64,000 nt of DNA from Eubacterium limosum (GTDB taxonomy: Bacteria; Bacillota; Clostridia; Eubacteriales; Eubacteriaceae): assembly GCF_000807675.2 (NCBI RefSeq), contig NZ_CP019962.1, forward strand, positions 1 to 64,000, written 5' to 3'. A program made the translations under genes and the position numbers. The notes below the pieces were generated by a model. It did not search any database. It saw only the letters and a list, made by a program, of their open reading frames with translations, and had not been told where the DNA came from. Below, in pieces: positions 8,128 to 16,382 of the stretch. Position 1 is the first letter of the stretch. Each line of letters starts with the position of its first letter.

Positions 8128-8528
8128 TCTTCCGCTCCTTCCCACGGCTCCGGCAACTCCCGCCAGGCGAGAACTTCATTGTAGACATGAAAGTATGGAA
8201 AAGGCGAACCCCATTCTTTGTATCCCATCCCGCGTCCACCAAGAGCCACTTCACAATAGGACGTTATGTCAACATTTAGTTCTCCATCAATATTGCTTTT
8301 ATACGTGATTAAAACTTCCCTGTCATCCTCCGGCAAATCCCCCTCAGCCACAACGTGCCATTTCTGTTCTTTTGCCTCCACAAGTGGACAGTCAACCTCT
8401 CGCCCATCTCCAAAGTTAACGAAGTGTCCAGTGAACGGACAAAACCCTGTAGTCATATCGCGATGTCTGTATAAACAGTCACACACTCCGCAGCTTCTGG
8501 GCATTTCCATATCAATCTGTACTGGCAT
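8124..8528 (-). CDS. Phage protein with N-terminal zinc motif and DUF551-like C-terminus
   Basis: 134 residues. The first 45 hold a Cys cluster (SCGVCDCLYR, then CPFTG and CPL). The C-terminal part ends VYNEVLAWRELPEPWEGAEE, close to the W-x-P-LP-P-P pattern of the DUF551 family of phage proteins. The two parts look like a fusion of modules that are often separate. It overlaps both neighbours by short distances. Function unknown. Confidence 0.7.
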   Translation of the reverse strand: MPVQIDMEMPRSCGVCDCLYRHRDMTTGFCPFTGHFVNFGDGREVDCPLVEAKEQKWHVVAEGDLPEDDREVLITYKSNIDGELNVDITSYCEVALGGRGMGYKEWGSPFPYFHVYNEVLAWRELPEPWEGAEE

Positions 8529-8763
8529 TTTCTTCCTCCAAATTTTCTACAATTTCAACGGTAGGTCTTTGCTTAAAATATTCAAGGGGTGTGTCCGGTT
8601 CACCATCAAACCCACCCCACACTGTGCATATTTTGGATTCATCCATCCCTAAATTAACGTCTTTGTATAGCCGCCCGTCTGCATCAATAAATACAGGCCT
8701 TGAGTGCTGATCAATTCCAATTTGTTTTAGTTTTAAAACATTTTTATTTGTTTCAAGTTTCAT
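8512..8763 (-). CDS. Hypothetical phage protein (83 aa)
   Basis: Starts at ATG 8763 (MKLETNKNVLKLKQIG). It contains IDQHSRPVFIDADGRLYKDV and a WGGFDGEPDTPLEYF segment seen in small phage proteins of unknown function. The start overlaps the preceding stop by four bases, and the end overlaps the next start by 17. No catalytic motif is visible. Confidence 0.65.
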   Translation of the reverse strand: MKLETNKNVLKLKQIGIDQHSRPVFIDADGRLYKDVNLGMDESKICTVWGGFDGEPDTPLEYFKQRPTVEIVENLEEENASTD

Positions 8764-9083
8764 TTTTCTTCCCTCCGCTCTCCCCAACTGCAAAAATCAT
8801 CATAGGTCATTTGCTGGTCGCGCATAAGAATATTGGGGTTTCTGCAATTTTCTGGCTCCCAGTAAACACACTCCCCGCACCGCACAATCTCCGGCGTGCG
8901 GGTGTTCCACATGTCTACCAACTCTTCCTCGTCTTGCTCTTCGATTTTTGCACCACAATCTACACAATAAACAGCAGTATAAGGATATATCCTTGCTTTT
9001 CCTTTTGCATTATATGTTATATCTTCGCATTGCTCTGTTTTTGCTTCTCCCCCGCAGAAGGGACATCTCTTTAGCTTGGTCAT
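8760..9083 (-). CDS. Lar-like restriction alleviation protein with extra zinc motif
   Basis: 107 residues. The N-terminus (MTKLKRCPFCGGEA, then YCVDCGAKIEE and MWNTR near residue 60) is the pattern of the Lar / restriction-alleviation family, a zinc-ribbon protein. After it comes a second Cys group (VRCGECVYWEPENC, FCSWGERRE), which is not part of the classic Lar length of about 60 residues. Lar of Rac prophage moderates type I restriction; whether this longer form does so is inference. Together with the phage methylase it points to anti-restriction capacity. Confidence 0.75.
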   Translation of the reverse strand: MTKLKRCPFCGGEAKTEQCEDITYNAKGKARIYPYTAVYCVDCGAKIEEQDEEELVDMWNTRTPEIVRCGECVYWEPENCRNPNILMRDQQMTYDDFCSWGERREEK

Positions 9084-9259
9084 TCTTCTACCTCCATGTA
9101 AAGCGTACTTAAATCTTCCGGCGTTTCTTCTATGTTGGATCGGGCTTCATCATACCATTCCAAATTATCAACACCGGCACATTCTAAAGCCCAGAGTTCA
9201 GCTCGGTTTTCAAGCAAATCCCGTAATTCTTCTTCCGCGATAATATATTCTTTACTCAT
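9080..9259 (-). CDS. Small acidic phage protein (59 aa)
   Basis: Start set at ATG 9259 (MSKEYIIAEEELRDLLENRA), which overlaps the upstream stop as ATGA. It has a strongly acidic helical composition with one long amphipathic helix. No recognised family and no catalytic residues; function unknown. Confidence 0.6.
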   Translation of the reverse strand: MSKEYIIAEEELRDLLENRAELWALECAGVDNLEWYDEARSNIEETPEDLSTLYMEVEE

Positions 9260-9414
9260 TCTTCTACCTCCCAATGTGCATTGATCTGATCCCACACCCA
9301 CTCTTCAAAATAGCAGTCAATGTCTTCCTTGCTCATGTCATCTGCCAATTCCACGGTTTCGCTCACTTTTGAATTTGCCATTCCGGTTGATACCATCATT
9401 TTTACTTTTTTCAT
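9256..9414 (-). CDS. Small phage protein (52 aa)
   Basis: Reads MKKVKMMVSTGMANSKVSET, then a segment with DMSKEDIDCYFEEWVWDQ, ending in HWEVEE. The ATG at 9414 and the stop at 9256 both show ATGA overlaps with neighbours, so the frame is well supported. The pattern (short beta start, W-rich helix) recurs in phage proteins of unknown role. Confidence 0.7.
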   Translation of the reverse strand: MKKVKMMVSTGMANSKVSETVELADDMSKEDIDCYFEEWVWDQINAHWEVEE

Positions 9415-9764
9415 TCTTCTACCTCCCGGTTCCAGCAGTCAGAACAATTAATGCTGTTGTAACAACCCTCCGGCTTTTTCTTTTCACCAAAAACAGCTAC
9501 CACACAGGCCGCCGGAACGCCATCCTCTTTTTCCGCATCTGGGAACTTCTCCAAAAACACGCTCATGTACGTCCTTACCGGATGTTCTTTTGCCCAGTTT
9601 TCGACGATGGCAACGGCTTCTTCGGGATATCTATGTTCTAATTCGGTGCAAGTGAGCTCGTGTCTGTTATAACATAATCCCAATTTACAATCTTTACAGG
9701 AATATGTATTGCACCCATTAGACATACGTCCCCTCTCCTTTAAATATTTTTCTGCATCCATCAC
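9411..9764 (-). CDS. Cysteine-rich phage protein (117 aa)
   Basis: Two zinc-like motifs flank a helical core: SCKDCKLGLC near residue 24 and CYNSINCSDCWNREVEE at the C-terminus. The middle contains AIVENWAKEHPVRTYMSVFL, a recurring motif in Firmicute phage early proteins. It overlaps both neighbours by four bases. Likely zinc-binding; role unknown. Confidence 0.65.
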   Translation of the reverse strand: MMDAEKYLKERGRMSNGCNTYSCKDCKLGLCYNRHELTCTELEHRYPEEAVAIVENWAKEHPVRTYMSVFLEKFPDAEKEDGVPAACVVAVFGEKKKPEGCYNSINCSDCWNREVEE

Positions 9765-10171
9765 TCCCGCACCCCCTTCTTAATCTCCTCGAATTTCTCC
9801 AGCATTTCGGGCACTGCTGCCAAGGCCGCCTTTTTTGTTGGGAAGCAATTACCCATGTTAAGCAGGGCAAGGTCATACATGTAATCACTGAAATGGTATT
9901 TTTCTACATCACCTTTACCATTAATAGTCCAAAACAACTCACCCTCTTTCGGCCTCCACGGGCGTTTTTGGAGTCTGTAATTTCCTTTCAATAAGTTAAG
10001 TAGCGCGGTTTCATGAAGTGTCCAGTTTCCACTTTCGTCTACAAGCCCATCACGCGTAATTTTGTAGGGACCCCAATCCGATTTTTGTCCAGTCTCATAG
10101 ATAAGATCAAATTCCTCATTAATCTCCACGCCCAGCATCCGGGCCACTTCTGGCATGTAGTTTTTACTCAT
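9761..10171 (-). CDS. Conserved phage protein (136 aa)
   Basis: Begins MSKNYMPEVARMLGVEINEE, with a central RPWRPKEGELFWTINGKGDV and a LLNMGNCFPTKKAALAAVPE segment. The modular pattern of P-K-x-G-x-x-(Y/F)W followed by GNCFxTKxxA is common in small phage proteins of unknown function. A good GGAGGTATAACA ribosome site lies before the ATG at 10171. Confidence 0.65.
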   Translation of the reverse strand: MSKNYMPEVARMLGVEINEEFDLIYETGQKSDWGPYKITRDGLVDESGNWTLHETALLNLLKGNYRLQKRPWRPKEGELFWTINGKGDVEKYHFSDYMYDLALLNMGNCFPTKKAALAAVPEMLEKFEEIKKGVRE

Positions 10172-10173
10172 TG

Positions 10174-10455
10174 TTATACCTCCATTTTGATCTGCCCCTC
10201 CAGAGGGCTTTCTAATTCCTTTGCTTTCCCACGCTTAACTAGTTCGACAACCTCTCTGCCCTTATAAGGCACATCTGGGTACAGTCCGCAGGCCATATAC
10301 GTCGCTTTCCAGTCTGTTCCTTCTCCACTGGAATCGCCGTACACCTCGCACTTCCGATAAGTGACGCTATATTGCTTGCGATAGAAATGCTCACAATCCT
10401 TACAGAAACCTGTTTTTGTGCCAAACAGGTAGTGCATTAACTCAATCTTTCGCAT
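10174..10455 (-). CDS. Hypothetical phage protein with CxxC site (93 aa)
   Basis: 93 residues with FCKDCEHFYRKQYS near residue 18 and further cysteines at about 36 and 56, suggesting one zinc site. The C-terminal half is charged and helical. The start lies 14 bases inside the upstream gene. Function unknown. Confidence 0.6.
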   Translation of the reverse strand: MRKIELMHYLFGTKTGFCKDCEHFYRKQYSVTYRKCEVYGDSSGEGTDWKATYMACGLYPDVPYKGREVVELVKRGKAKELESPLEGQIKMEV

Positions 10456-10924
10456 GGCTCCCCTTCCACTTCACCACATCGTCAATCATGTAGCTCTTGC
10501 GCAGAATCAATTCATTCCCCCGAATCGTCCGCAGCCGCACATCCACGCCGACGTGTGTGCCGTAAATCCTAATAATCTCTCCAGATTCCCACCGGATTTT
10601 ATTCTTTCCGTCAAAGGCCACCCGAACCATTTCGCCAACGGCCAAATTTCGCTTCAATTCCTCCATAGAGCGCCGATCCCGATAATTCCTAACCCGATCA
10701 TAGTCCACAACCGGAACAGGCTTTAACGACGCTTTGATCGGATTTCTCCATTCTGCCGGATCATACGGCCGCCCGATCCCCCGGCAGATTCTCTTGATGG
10801 TCCGCTCCGTACAGCTGCACCCACGCATCACGCTGGCAATGGTACATTCCGAGACGCCAGATAGTCGATGGAGCTGGCTGTTGGAGACTTTGTTCGTGGC
10901 GGCCCATTGTTTTAGGTCAAACAT
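10442..10924 (-). CDS. HTH-containing phage protein (about 160 aa)
   Basis: Start taken as ATG 10924 (MFDLKQWAATNKVSNSQLHR), which overlaps the upstream stop; a longer frame to 10975 has no better start. The first 55 residues form a helix-turn-helix (SNSQLHRLSGVSECTIASVM, then RTIKRICRGIG). The C-terminal half has a short SH3-like stretch around GEMVRVAFDGKNKIRWESG. It could be a DNA-binding regulator of the early region; the family is not recognised. Confidence 0.6.
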   Translation of the reverse strand: MFDLKQWAATNKVSNSQLHRLSGVSECTIASVMRGCSCTERTIKRICRGIGRPYDPAEWRNPIKASLKPVPVVDYDRVRNYRDRRSMEELKRNLAVGEMVRVAFDGKNKIRWESGEIIRIYGTHVGVDVRLRTIRGNELILRKSYMIDDVVKWKGSHAKD

Positions 10925-11255
10925 CCTTCTCCTGTCCTGCCTCCCATTCTCTGTAAATTTCAAACCACTGCTCAAGCGGCATGGTTACCAGCCATTCACA
11001 GTTATTTTTTCGGTGGAACACGGCTGGCAGCTTTTTATCGGCGTCCCGTTTGGCTTGGTCGACGGCGTCGTAAAGATTCAGCCGCTCAACGCGCTTACAC
11101 TCCACATGGACACCCGGCAGTCCGACCACGTCCTCACCTTCCAGCCCGTTATACTGCTGTCCGCGGCGGCAGTCATAGCCTTGCTCCCGGAATCGTCTTG
11201 CCAGCTCGCGTTCTCCCCGGGCGCCTTTCTGCCGGCTGTTAATCTTTGCTTTCAT
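10917..11255 (-). CDS. PDDEXK-type nuclease, Holliday-junction-resolvase-like
   Basis: 112 residues. The N-terminal GARGERELARRFREQGYDC and the segment DVVGLPGVHVECKRVERLNL fit the E...D...ExK active site of small PDDEXK nucleases, where the D is in GEDVVGLPG and the ExK in VECKR. Such proteins replace RusA in many phages and resolve recombination branches. It is encoded between a MazG-like gene and the HTH protein with overlapping frames. The specific substrate is inferred. Confidence 0.8.
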   Translation of the reverse strand: MKAKINSRQKGARGERELARRFREQGYDCRRGQQYNGLEGEDVVGLPGVHVECKRVERLNLYDAVDQAKRDADKKLPAVFHRKNNCEWLVTMPLEQWFEIYREWEAGQEKDV

Positions 11256-11538
11256 CCATCCGCTCCTTCAATCGTGCTATTTTAGCGTCAATATATGCCA
11301 GGGATTCCCCGAAATACAGGTCTAACTGCATCAGCATAATATAAACGTCGGCTTTTTCTTCCAGAATGTGCTGTTTAGCCCGGATCAGATCCGCGCCGTT
11401 AAAGTTTTGTCCGGCGATCTTCAGCTTGCAGATCTCTTTTGTCAATTCAGCCATCTCTTCCGCGGCCTTGGTGAGCTGGTTGTCAATGCCGTAATGGTCA
11501 AGTGCCCTTTTTAGGACCGCTTTCTGTTCTTTGGTCAT
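11239..11538 (-). CDS. MazG-like nucleotide pyrophosphohydrolase
   Basis: 99 residues, all-alpha. The metal-binding EExxE-type pattern appears as AAEEMAELTKEICK near residue 25, and a second acidic helix EEKADVYIMLMQLDL near residue 61. These are hallmarks of the MazG/all-alpha NTP pyrophosphatase group. It would hydrolyse (d)NTPs or alarmones; phage versions may adjust the nucleotide pool during replication. It is the first gene downstream of the repeat-rich gap at 11539-11868. Confidence 0.8.
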   Translation of the reverse strand: MTKEQKAVLKRALDHYGIDNQLTKAAEEMAELTKEICKLKIAGQNFNGADLIRAKQHILEEKADVYIMLMQLDLYFGESLAYIDAKIARLKERMDESKD

Positions 11539-11650
11539 TTCATCCTCCCGTAGGTCTCATAAATTTCTTGCAACTTATAGTTTTATTTTTTAATTGTTAT
11601 AAATTCTATTATTTTATTTAAATTTTAATTTAAAAAACTTATAGATATAA

Positions 11651-11860
11651 GTTCTCGCGGGTTCCCTCCGGCTTTCAAAAACCGGGAACCGCCGAAACGT
11701 AGTATTTATCAATGTTTTAGAGCATAGTTCTCAAAGTTCCCAAAGTTCCCATGCTTTTTGCCTTACGCGAGGGTTATTTTTTAAACTCGCAAAAGGTTGA
11801 TATTTTTTTTAAGCCATATATAAACCTTATTTCCGACGGGAACTTTGAGAACCGGGAACT
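11651..11860. repeat. Repeat-rich AT region, candidate replication origin
   Basis: The 330-base gene-free gap 11539-11868 contains six copies of GGGAAC in either orientation (11661, 11684, 11736, 11745, 11838, 11854). The 15-mer GTTCTCAAAGTTCCC at 11727-11741 is repeated perfectly as its inverse complement at 11838-11852, with an AT-rich centre between. The gap lies between the helicase and nucleotide-pool genes, the common place for a phage origin. A role as a regulatory operator is the alternative. No ORF is evident. Confidence 0.6.
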
Positions 11861-11868
11861 CAAACTTT

Positions 11869-13752
11869 TTAAAAATCATCGTCCAGCTCATTAAATCCCT
11901 CGATTTCCTGCATGTTTTTTAAGCATACTGTCCATGCGGAGGCGCCGTTGATTTTCTTTTTCTTGGTTTTTCGCCCTTCGTTGCACTGGATCAAGCCTTT
12001 TAGGTCTGCCCATTTTAAAAATGCGGTTCCATTATAATTGCAGTCCCGACACATTTGGTCGAATACATTCTTTATAATATACGTGTAGTTTTTCTCACGC
12101 ACACCCCAGCATTCTGTCGGGAAAAACTCGTCCCCTTCCTGTTTAAAACGGTGGTTATTTCGGACGATCTCACCTTGTATAAACTCATAGCACCGCTCAT
12201 TCTCCGAAATCTCCTTCTCAGACTTCAGCATAGCAGCCGTTTCCTCAATGGACAGATAAACCCCATCCTCAAACAGGCAATCTGTAGCGATCCGGTCAGC
12301 GGTTAGAATCAGGGACAGGGAGATGCTCTGTTTCTGCATTTTTCCGCTTTTTTCAATCTCAGCCAAAAGCTCCCCCTGAATACGGCATACCTCCTCGGCG
12401 CCGATGTTCTGCAGGATTTCAATGAACCTTTTGCCCGCGAAGCCAAAGTTTTCATTGAGCGTCCGTGCCACCTCGATGCCGTTCTCAAAGATTTTACTGT
12501 AGCCGGCTTCGACTTCGATGACGCGGTTGGCGGCGCCGGCCTGAGAGTATTCTTTGGTGATGGGCAGCTCCCCGGTGGTCAGAAAGGCACAGTGCCAGTT
12601 GTAGTTCCGGTTCAGGCCCAGGCTCCGGTTGGATCGGTCCTTGCCATTTCCCGAGCACATGGTGTAGATTAATGTTGAGAAATCACCCTTATACTTCTCC
12701 ATAACCTGGGCCGTATCGTCCATGATGTAAGGCAGATGGTTGAGCATATCGGCCCGCACTTCAATGGCCGTCTGGGTGGACAGGAAATCACCGGTAAAGG
12801 CACTCTCCATGGACGGGTTGCCCCAGATTGAGGCAGCCAGCATCAGACAGAGGGTTTTCCCACCCTCAGACTGCCCATGAAGATGGACGAAGAACGGCAG
12901 GGCATTGCACATTTTGATAATCACGCTGGCAAAGCTGGCGGCCATCATAATCCTTGGCTCAATCCGCCCCTCTGCGCGGACTTTTTTAACAAACGCATCC
13001 CATTTCTTTTCATTGCCGCACTGCCTTATATCACCGTATACATTGCGAAAACGCACATCACCGTCAAAGACAATGTTGCTGCAGTAGGGAACAAACTCCT
13101 TGATGGCGTTCTCTCCATGCCACCCCAGCTTGGAGGTAGACACCCACTCGGGCAGAAGGTCCATATTGAAGTTCTCCACGTCAGCCAGATAGCGAACAAG
13201 GTACTTGGCATTTTCACTGGTCACGGCCACCCCAGAATTGGCAAGCGAAATAATCTTGGTGCTGGAGGCGATCAGGTCCTTATCGCAGATGATCTCTTTC
13301 CAGCGCTCCCCTTTTTTGAAGGCAAGCTTGATCTTTTCATCCCCAGTCTCCAGGTTGGTGAACCGCTCAACGGGCAAGATAGGATGGTAGCAGGCCTGCA
13401 CCTCCCCGAACATGCCAAAGGTCCGGATGCCGGTTTCATCAGCAAACCAGTTCCCGCAGCGCAGGTCCGGATAACACTCACTGCCGAACTCGGTCCGCCG
13501 GTCCAGATTTTGAAGTATCCGGGCCCGGTTCTGCTCCTGGAGCTGTTTTTTCTGTTCCTGGAGCATTTTCTTTTCTTCTTTCTGGTAGGCTTTGAGCAAG
13601 CTGGTAAACTTTGTTTTCACGCCGAGCTCTGCAGCCCGGTCCGTCAGGTCATTAATGAGGCGCTGGCGGTAAATCTCGTCTTTTTCGTCAATAATCTCCT
13701 CAAAAGTGGTGTCTTCCAGAATGGTTTCCTTGGTTAATTTTTCGATTTGCAC
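11869..13752 (-). CDS. DUF927 replicative helicase / primase-helicase
   Basis: About 627 residues from the GTG at 13752, which has a GGGCGGTGA ribosome site. An N-terminal helical, Gln/Lys-rich region (residues 60-85) is followed by the DUF927 core. The P-loop LHGQSEGGKTL lies at about 291-301 and a Walker B-like LPYIMDDTAQVM about 50 residues later. The TGELPITKEYSQAGAANRVIEVEAG stretch contains the conserved arginine of the family. It is the phage DNA-unwinding motor, working with the CHC2 primase encoded just upstream. Confidence 0.88.
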   Translation of the reverse strand: MQIEKLTKETILEDTTFEEIIDEKDEIYRQRLINDLTDRAAELGVKTKFTSLLKAYQKEEKKMLQEQKKQLQEQNRARILQNLDRRTEFGSECYPDLRCGNWFADETGIRTFGMFGEVQACYHPILPVERFTNLETGDEKIKLAFKKGERWKEIICDKDLIASSTKIISLANSGVAVTSENAKYLVRYLADVENFNMDLLPEWVSTSKLGWHGENAIKEFVPYCSNIVFDGDVRFRNVYGDIRQCGNEKKWDAFVKKVRAEGRIEPRIMMAASFASVIIKMCNALPFFVHLHGQSEGGKTLCLMLAASIWGNPSMESAFTGDFLSTQTAIEVRADMLNHLPYIMDDTAQVMEKYKGDFSTLIYTMCSGNGKDRSNRSLGLNRNYNWHCAFLTTGELPITKEYSQAGAANRVIEVEAGYSKIFENGIEVARTLNENFGFAGKRFIEILQNIGAEEVCRIQGELLAEIEKSGKMQKQSISLSLILTADRIATDCLFEDGVYLSIEETAAMLKSEKEISENERCYEFIQGEIVRNNHRFKQEGDEFFPTECWGVREKNYTYIIKNVFDQMCRDCNYNGTAFLKWADLKGLIQCNEGRKTKKKKINGASAWTVCLKNMQEIEGFNELDDDF

Positions 13753-13766
13753 GGCTTCACCGCCCT

Positions 13767-14330
13767 TTACACGATACTTTCTACCAGATATTGCTGGTAT
13801 TCTAATTTGTGGCACGCCTCGACATAGAGCGGATGAAAAGGTTCATCCTCTGATTTCGGGGCGTATTTTATTTTGTTGGCGTCCAAACGCCAGAGTTCTT
13901 CCAATAAGGTCATCCGTATTTCTTCAGCTTTTTCCTTTTCCCGATCAGCGGTCCGGCGTTCATGCCGGAGCTTTGCGATGGCCCGGCGGCTCCGGAAAGC
14001 GCTGTCTTTTTTGTGTTGATTCCGAGAGGATTCTGCAGATTCCAATTCCGGGTAATCTTCCCAAAGCCTGAAATGCCCGTTGATCTCCTCCAGTGCCGCC
14101 TCAAAGGACAGGCCCCGGTACAGCTCCACAAAATGCACCAGACCGCCCTCCGCACCGCAGACAAAGCACCTGAACCCAAAGTCCGTAAAGCTAAAATTCC
14201 GGTCTTTTCCGTCATGAATGGGACACGGGATGCGGTGGTGTCGGGCATTGCTACCTAAACCGTACATCCCGAGGATCTCCCGCATGGTCAGAGTGGCCTT
14301 GATGAGATCGGCCTTTTCCTTGGTGGTCAT
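13767..14330 (-). CDS. DNA primase, CHC2 zinc-binding protein
   Basis: 187 residues. The zinc finger is clear: Cys36, His39, Cys55 and Cys58 in PCPIHDGKD...FRCFVCGAEGG. Only the zinc-binding module and a long charged helix are present; there is no Toprim domain, so catalysis must come from another protein or this acts as a primase accessory. It ends 14 bases before the DUF927 start and overlaps the ERCC4-gene stop by four bases. Confidence 0.85.
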   Translation of the reverse strand: MTTKEKADLIKATLTMREILGMYGLGSNARHHRIPCPIHDGKDRNFSFTDFGFRCFVCGAEGGLVHFVELYRGLSFEAALEEINGHFRLWEDYPELESAESSRNQHKKDSAFRSRRAIAKLRHERRTADREKEKAEEIRMTLLEELWRLDANKIKYAPKSEDEPFHPLYVEACHKLEYQQYLVESIV

Positions 14331-14776
14331 GGCTGCACGCCCAGCAGCTCTAAAATTTTAGGGCCGGACTGCTCCGGCGTGCAGAACTCAAAGCGGACGC
14401 CGTGGCGGATCTGAACGGAATTCAGGATTTTATACAGGGTTTCGCCTTTTACCTTTCCATGAACGTTATGCCAGTCTTTTGCGTCCTCCAGGCATTTTGC
14501 TTTTTTGTCAATCACCAGAAAGATCAGCTCAATGCCATGCGCCTTTGCCTCAACAATCTCCCGCTTAACGCGGTCATGATCCTTTGAGGCGAAGTTCCCC
14601 GCACACTCTTCAAAGCCTTTTTTAGTGTCAATCACCCGCGACATATTGGTCAGCAGGCCATAATCACCATATGGAAGCTTGGACCGCAGGACGTTGATCC
14701 CGCGGTCTTTGAAATATTGGTGGGCTTCTTGATACTTACCTTTTTTTTGTCGTGTATCTTCAATGATGGTCAGCAT
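14327..14776 (-). CDS. ERCC4-domain nuclease
   Basis: 149 residues from ATG 14776 with a GAGGC ribosome site. The fold is recognised by TIIEDTRQKKGKYQEA (residues 3-18), LPYGDYGLLTNMSRVIDTKK (about 35-54) and DHDRVKREIVEAKAHGIELI, i.e. the D-x(n)-GD-x(n)-(E/D)xK pattern of XPF/ERCC4 nucleases. The motif here reads VIDTKKG instead of the canonical ERK, so activity should be tested. Probably a structure-specific nuclease in phage recombination. Confidence 0.8.
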   Translation of the reverse strand: MLTIIEDTRQKKGKYQEAHQYFKDRGINVLRSKLPYGDYGLLTNMSRVIDTKKGFEECAGNFASKDHDRVKREIVEAKAHGIELIFLVIDKKAKCLEDAKDWHNVHGKVKGETLYKILNSVQIRHGVRFEFCTPEQSGPKILELLGVQP

Positions 14777-14791
14777 GTCTTGCCTCAACGA

Positions 14792-15310
14792 TTAGAAAGG
14801 GAGTTCATCGTCTGGAAGCGGGTTGAAACCTGCCATTGGATTTCCGGGGTCTTTGATGGGTTTAAAATCCGGAACCTTGAATTCACCTTTTCGAATGGCG
14901 TCCACGGAACGGGTCGCTTCGACATAATAACGCTTTTTGCTTTTCCCATCCTGCCCAATATATTCCTCATCACCGATGGTTAGCCCGACGGTTTTTGACA
15001 ATAGGTTGTTTTCATCATTATTAAAAACAAAGCCTGGGTTACTTTCTTTTACGGCAGTTAAAAAACCTTTGAAAAATGGCTGTGCTTTAGGTTTATAGGA
15101 GCGAATAAAATTTCCTGCCCAAAAGTTTAAGGAAGCGGCCAGACGGGTGAAATAAGATTGATGTTCTCCTTCGAGAATATCGAACTCAACTTTTAAATAT
15201 TCCTTATCCGGGAAGTCTTCCACCCCTGTAATCACACAGATGTACCCACCTGCTGGCAGGCGTTCAAATTCTTCGGCTTCTTTTACGTTGTTCCAATCAA
15301 TGTTTTTCAT
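14792..15310 (-). CDS. DUF669 phage protein, SSB-like
   Basis: 172 residues. The start MKNIDWNNVKEAEEFERLPA with GGYICVITGVED is the DUF669 pattern, and the protein ends in DDELPF, an acidic-aromatic tip like that of single-strand binding proteins that recruits partner proteins. In phages DUF669 genes sit next to AAA_24 recombinases, as here. Probably a ssDNA-binding partner in recombination. Confidence 0.85.
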   Translation of the reverse strand: MKNIDWNNVKEAEEFERLPAGGYICVITGVEDFPDKEYLKVEFDILEGEHQSYFTRLAASLNFWAGNFIRSYKPKAQPFFKGFLTAVKESNPGFVFNNDENNLLSKTVGLTIGDEEYIGQDGKSKKRYYVEATRSVDAIRKGEFKVPDFKPIKDPGNPMAGFNPLPDDELPF

Positions 15311-15313
15311 GTT

Positions 15314-15955
15314 TTAAAATTCCTCCAATGCTTTAATTACTTTCGTGATATCATTATCGATTTCTTTGTCCTCAAAAGCGCCCATGGGGCTCTTGGCCGT
15401 GCTGTTATCCGACTGGGTTTCAAACAGATATTTCCCGTCCACACATTTTGCCAGTAATACGGTCGTAAACATGGACTCAATGCTGATCTTATCCAGCTTC
15501 TTCCCGCTGGTCTTCATCCGGGTGAACGCAAAGCCGCTGTCGTCCCGTTCGGTCTGGGTGTGCGCGGTAAAGATCACGGTCAGATCCTCCCGGAGCTGCT
15601 GCCCCATGGCGACCATCTCCTTCACTGAAAAGGCTAAATCCTGCCATTTGTCATAGCCTTTTTCTTTCATGCGTTTAAACTCATCATCAATCATCACCCA
15701 GTTAAGGGTATCGATGACAATGGTTTTAATCTGGGGCTTTTCTGCGCTGATCTTGACTAACGTCTGCGTGATGGCGTCCGCATTGCTGGAGGCCCAGTAG
15801 TTGCCATTTTCCTTGTTGTACTGCTTCCGCCAGCCCTTCCAGGACAGACCTTTTTTGTCGCAGTCAATGTAAAAGGTGGTTTTGGGGTTCAGGTTGCGCA
15901 TGGACGTGGTTTTCCCGGAACCGCTTTCCCCCATGATTAAAATCATTCTTGACAT
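15314..15955 (-). CDS. AAA_24 / Sak4-like recombination ATPase
   Basis: 213 residues. Walker A MGESGSGKTTS at about 8-18, Walker B-like TIVIDTLNWVMID near residue 80, and an LTVIFTAHTQTE segment (sensor-like) near 125. These fit the phage AAA_24 family, which includes Sak4 single-strand annealing proteins. With DUF669, the ERCC4 nuclease and the resolvase-like protein it forms a phage recombination set. Confidence 0.85.
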   Translation of the reverse strand: MSRMILIMGESGSGKTTSMRNLNPKTTFYIDCDKKGLSWKGWRKQYNKENGNYWASSNADAITQTLVKISAEKPQIKTIVIDTLNWVMIDDEFKRMKEKGYDKWQDLAFSVKEMVAMGQQLREDLTVIFTAHTQTERDDSGFAFTRMKTSGKKLDKISIESMFTTVLLAKCVDGKYLFETQSDNSTAKSPMGAFEDKEIDNDITKVIKALEEF

Positions 15956-15957
15956 CT

Positions 15958-16155
15958 CTATTCCTCCTTATCAAACACAACTCGATCAACAGACTGCGTG
16001 ATGATCAAGCTGGCGATGTCCTTCATGGACAGCGTGCTTTCATTATAAATATCCACCAGTGCGTTGTAGGCTTCCGCCGAAAGTCGGATAACGCACCGCT
16101 CTTCTTTAACTATCGGCGCCTTTTTGCGGGCCGGAATATGAATCTTATCATCCAT
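15958..16155 (-). CDS. Small phage protein, ribbon-helix-helix-like (65 aa)
   Basis: 65 residues. The central VIRLSAEAYNALVDIYNEST, then a SMKDIASLIITQSVD helix, has the strand-helix-helix pattern of small RHH DNA-binding proteins. The N-terminus is basic (RKKAPIVK). It overlaps no neighbour and ends three bases before the ATPase start. Role unknown; could regulate the recombination genes. Confidence 0.65.
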   Translation of the reverse strand: MDDKIHIPARKKAPIVKEERCVIRLSAEAYNALVDIYNESTLSMKDIASLIITQSVDRVVFDKEE

Positions 16156-16157
16156 TT

Positions 16158-16382
16158 TTAGTCCTCCTCCTCGATAATTTCAATCGGGCAACTCTCCCCG
16201 ACACCGTGAAACGGGTACAGCAGCCACTCCTGTGTGATCCGGCAGCTGTGCCGTTTGGCATAGTCCTCATATTTTAGATAAGGGCAATACTGGCATCGGA
16301 CGCAGTCTTCCGGAAACGGAATGTTAATGACCGCTCGGCCAATCGTATAATAGGACACCCCGTTCTTAAATCGATCGTCCAC
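16158..16382 (-). CDS. Cysteine-rich phage protein (74 aa)
   Basis: Contains PFPEDCVRCQYCPYLKYEDY, then a CRITQEW segment, and GESCPIEIIEEED at the end, giving a C-x2-C-x2-C cluster plus two more Cys. It looks like a zinc-binding knuckle of a widespread phage family of unknown function. Confidence 0.65.
   Translation of the reverse strand: MDDRFKNGVSYYTIGRAVINIPFPEDCVRCQYCPYLKYEDYAKRHSCRITQEWLLYPFHGVGESCPIEIIEEED

Noticed and set aside
12877-13737. 286-codon frame opposite the DUF927 gene
   Set aside because: Antisense shadow of a well-supported coding region.
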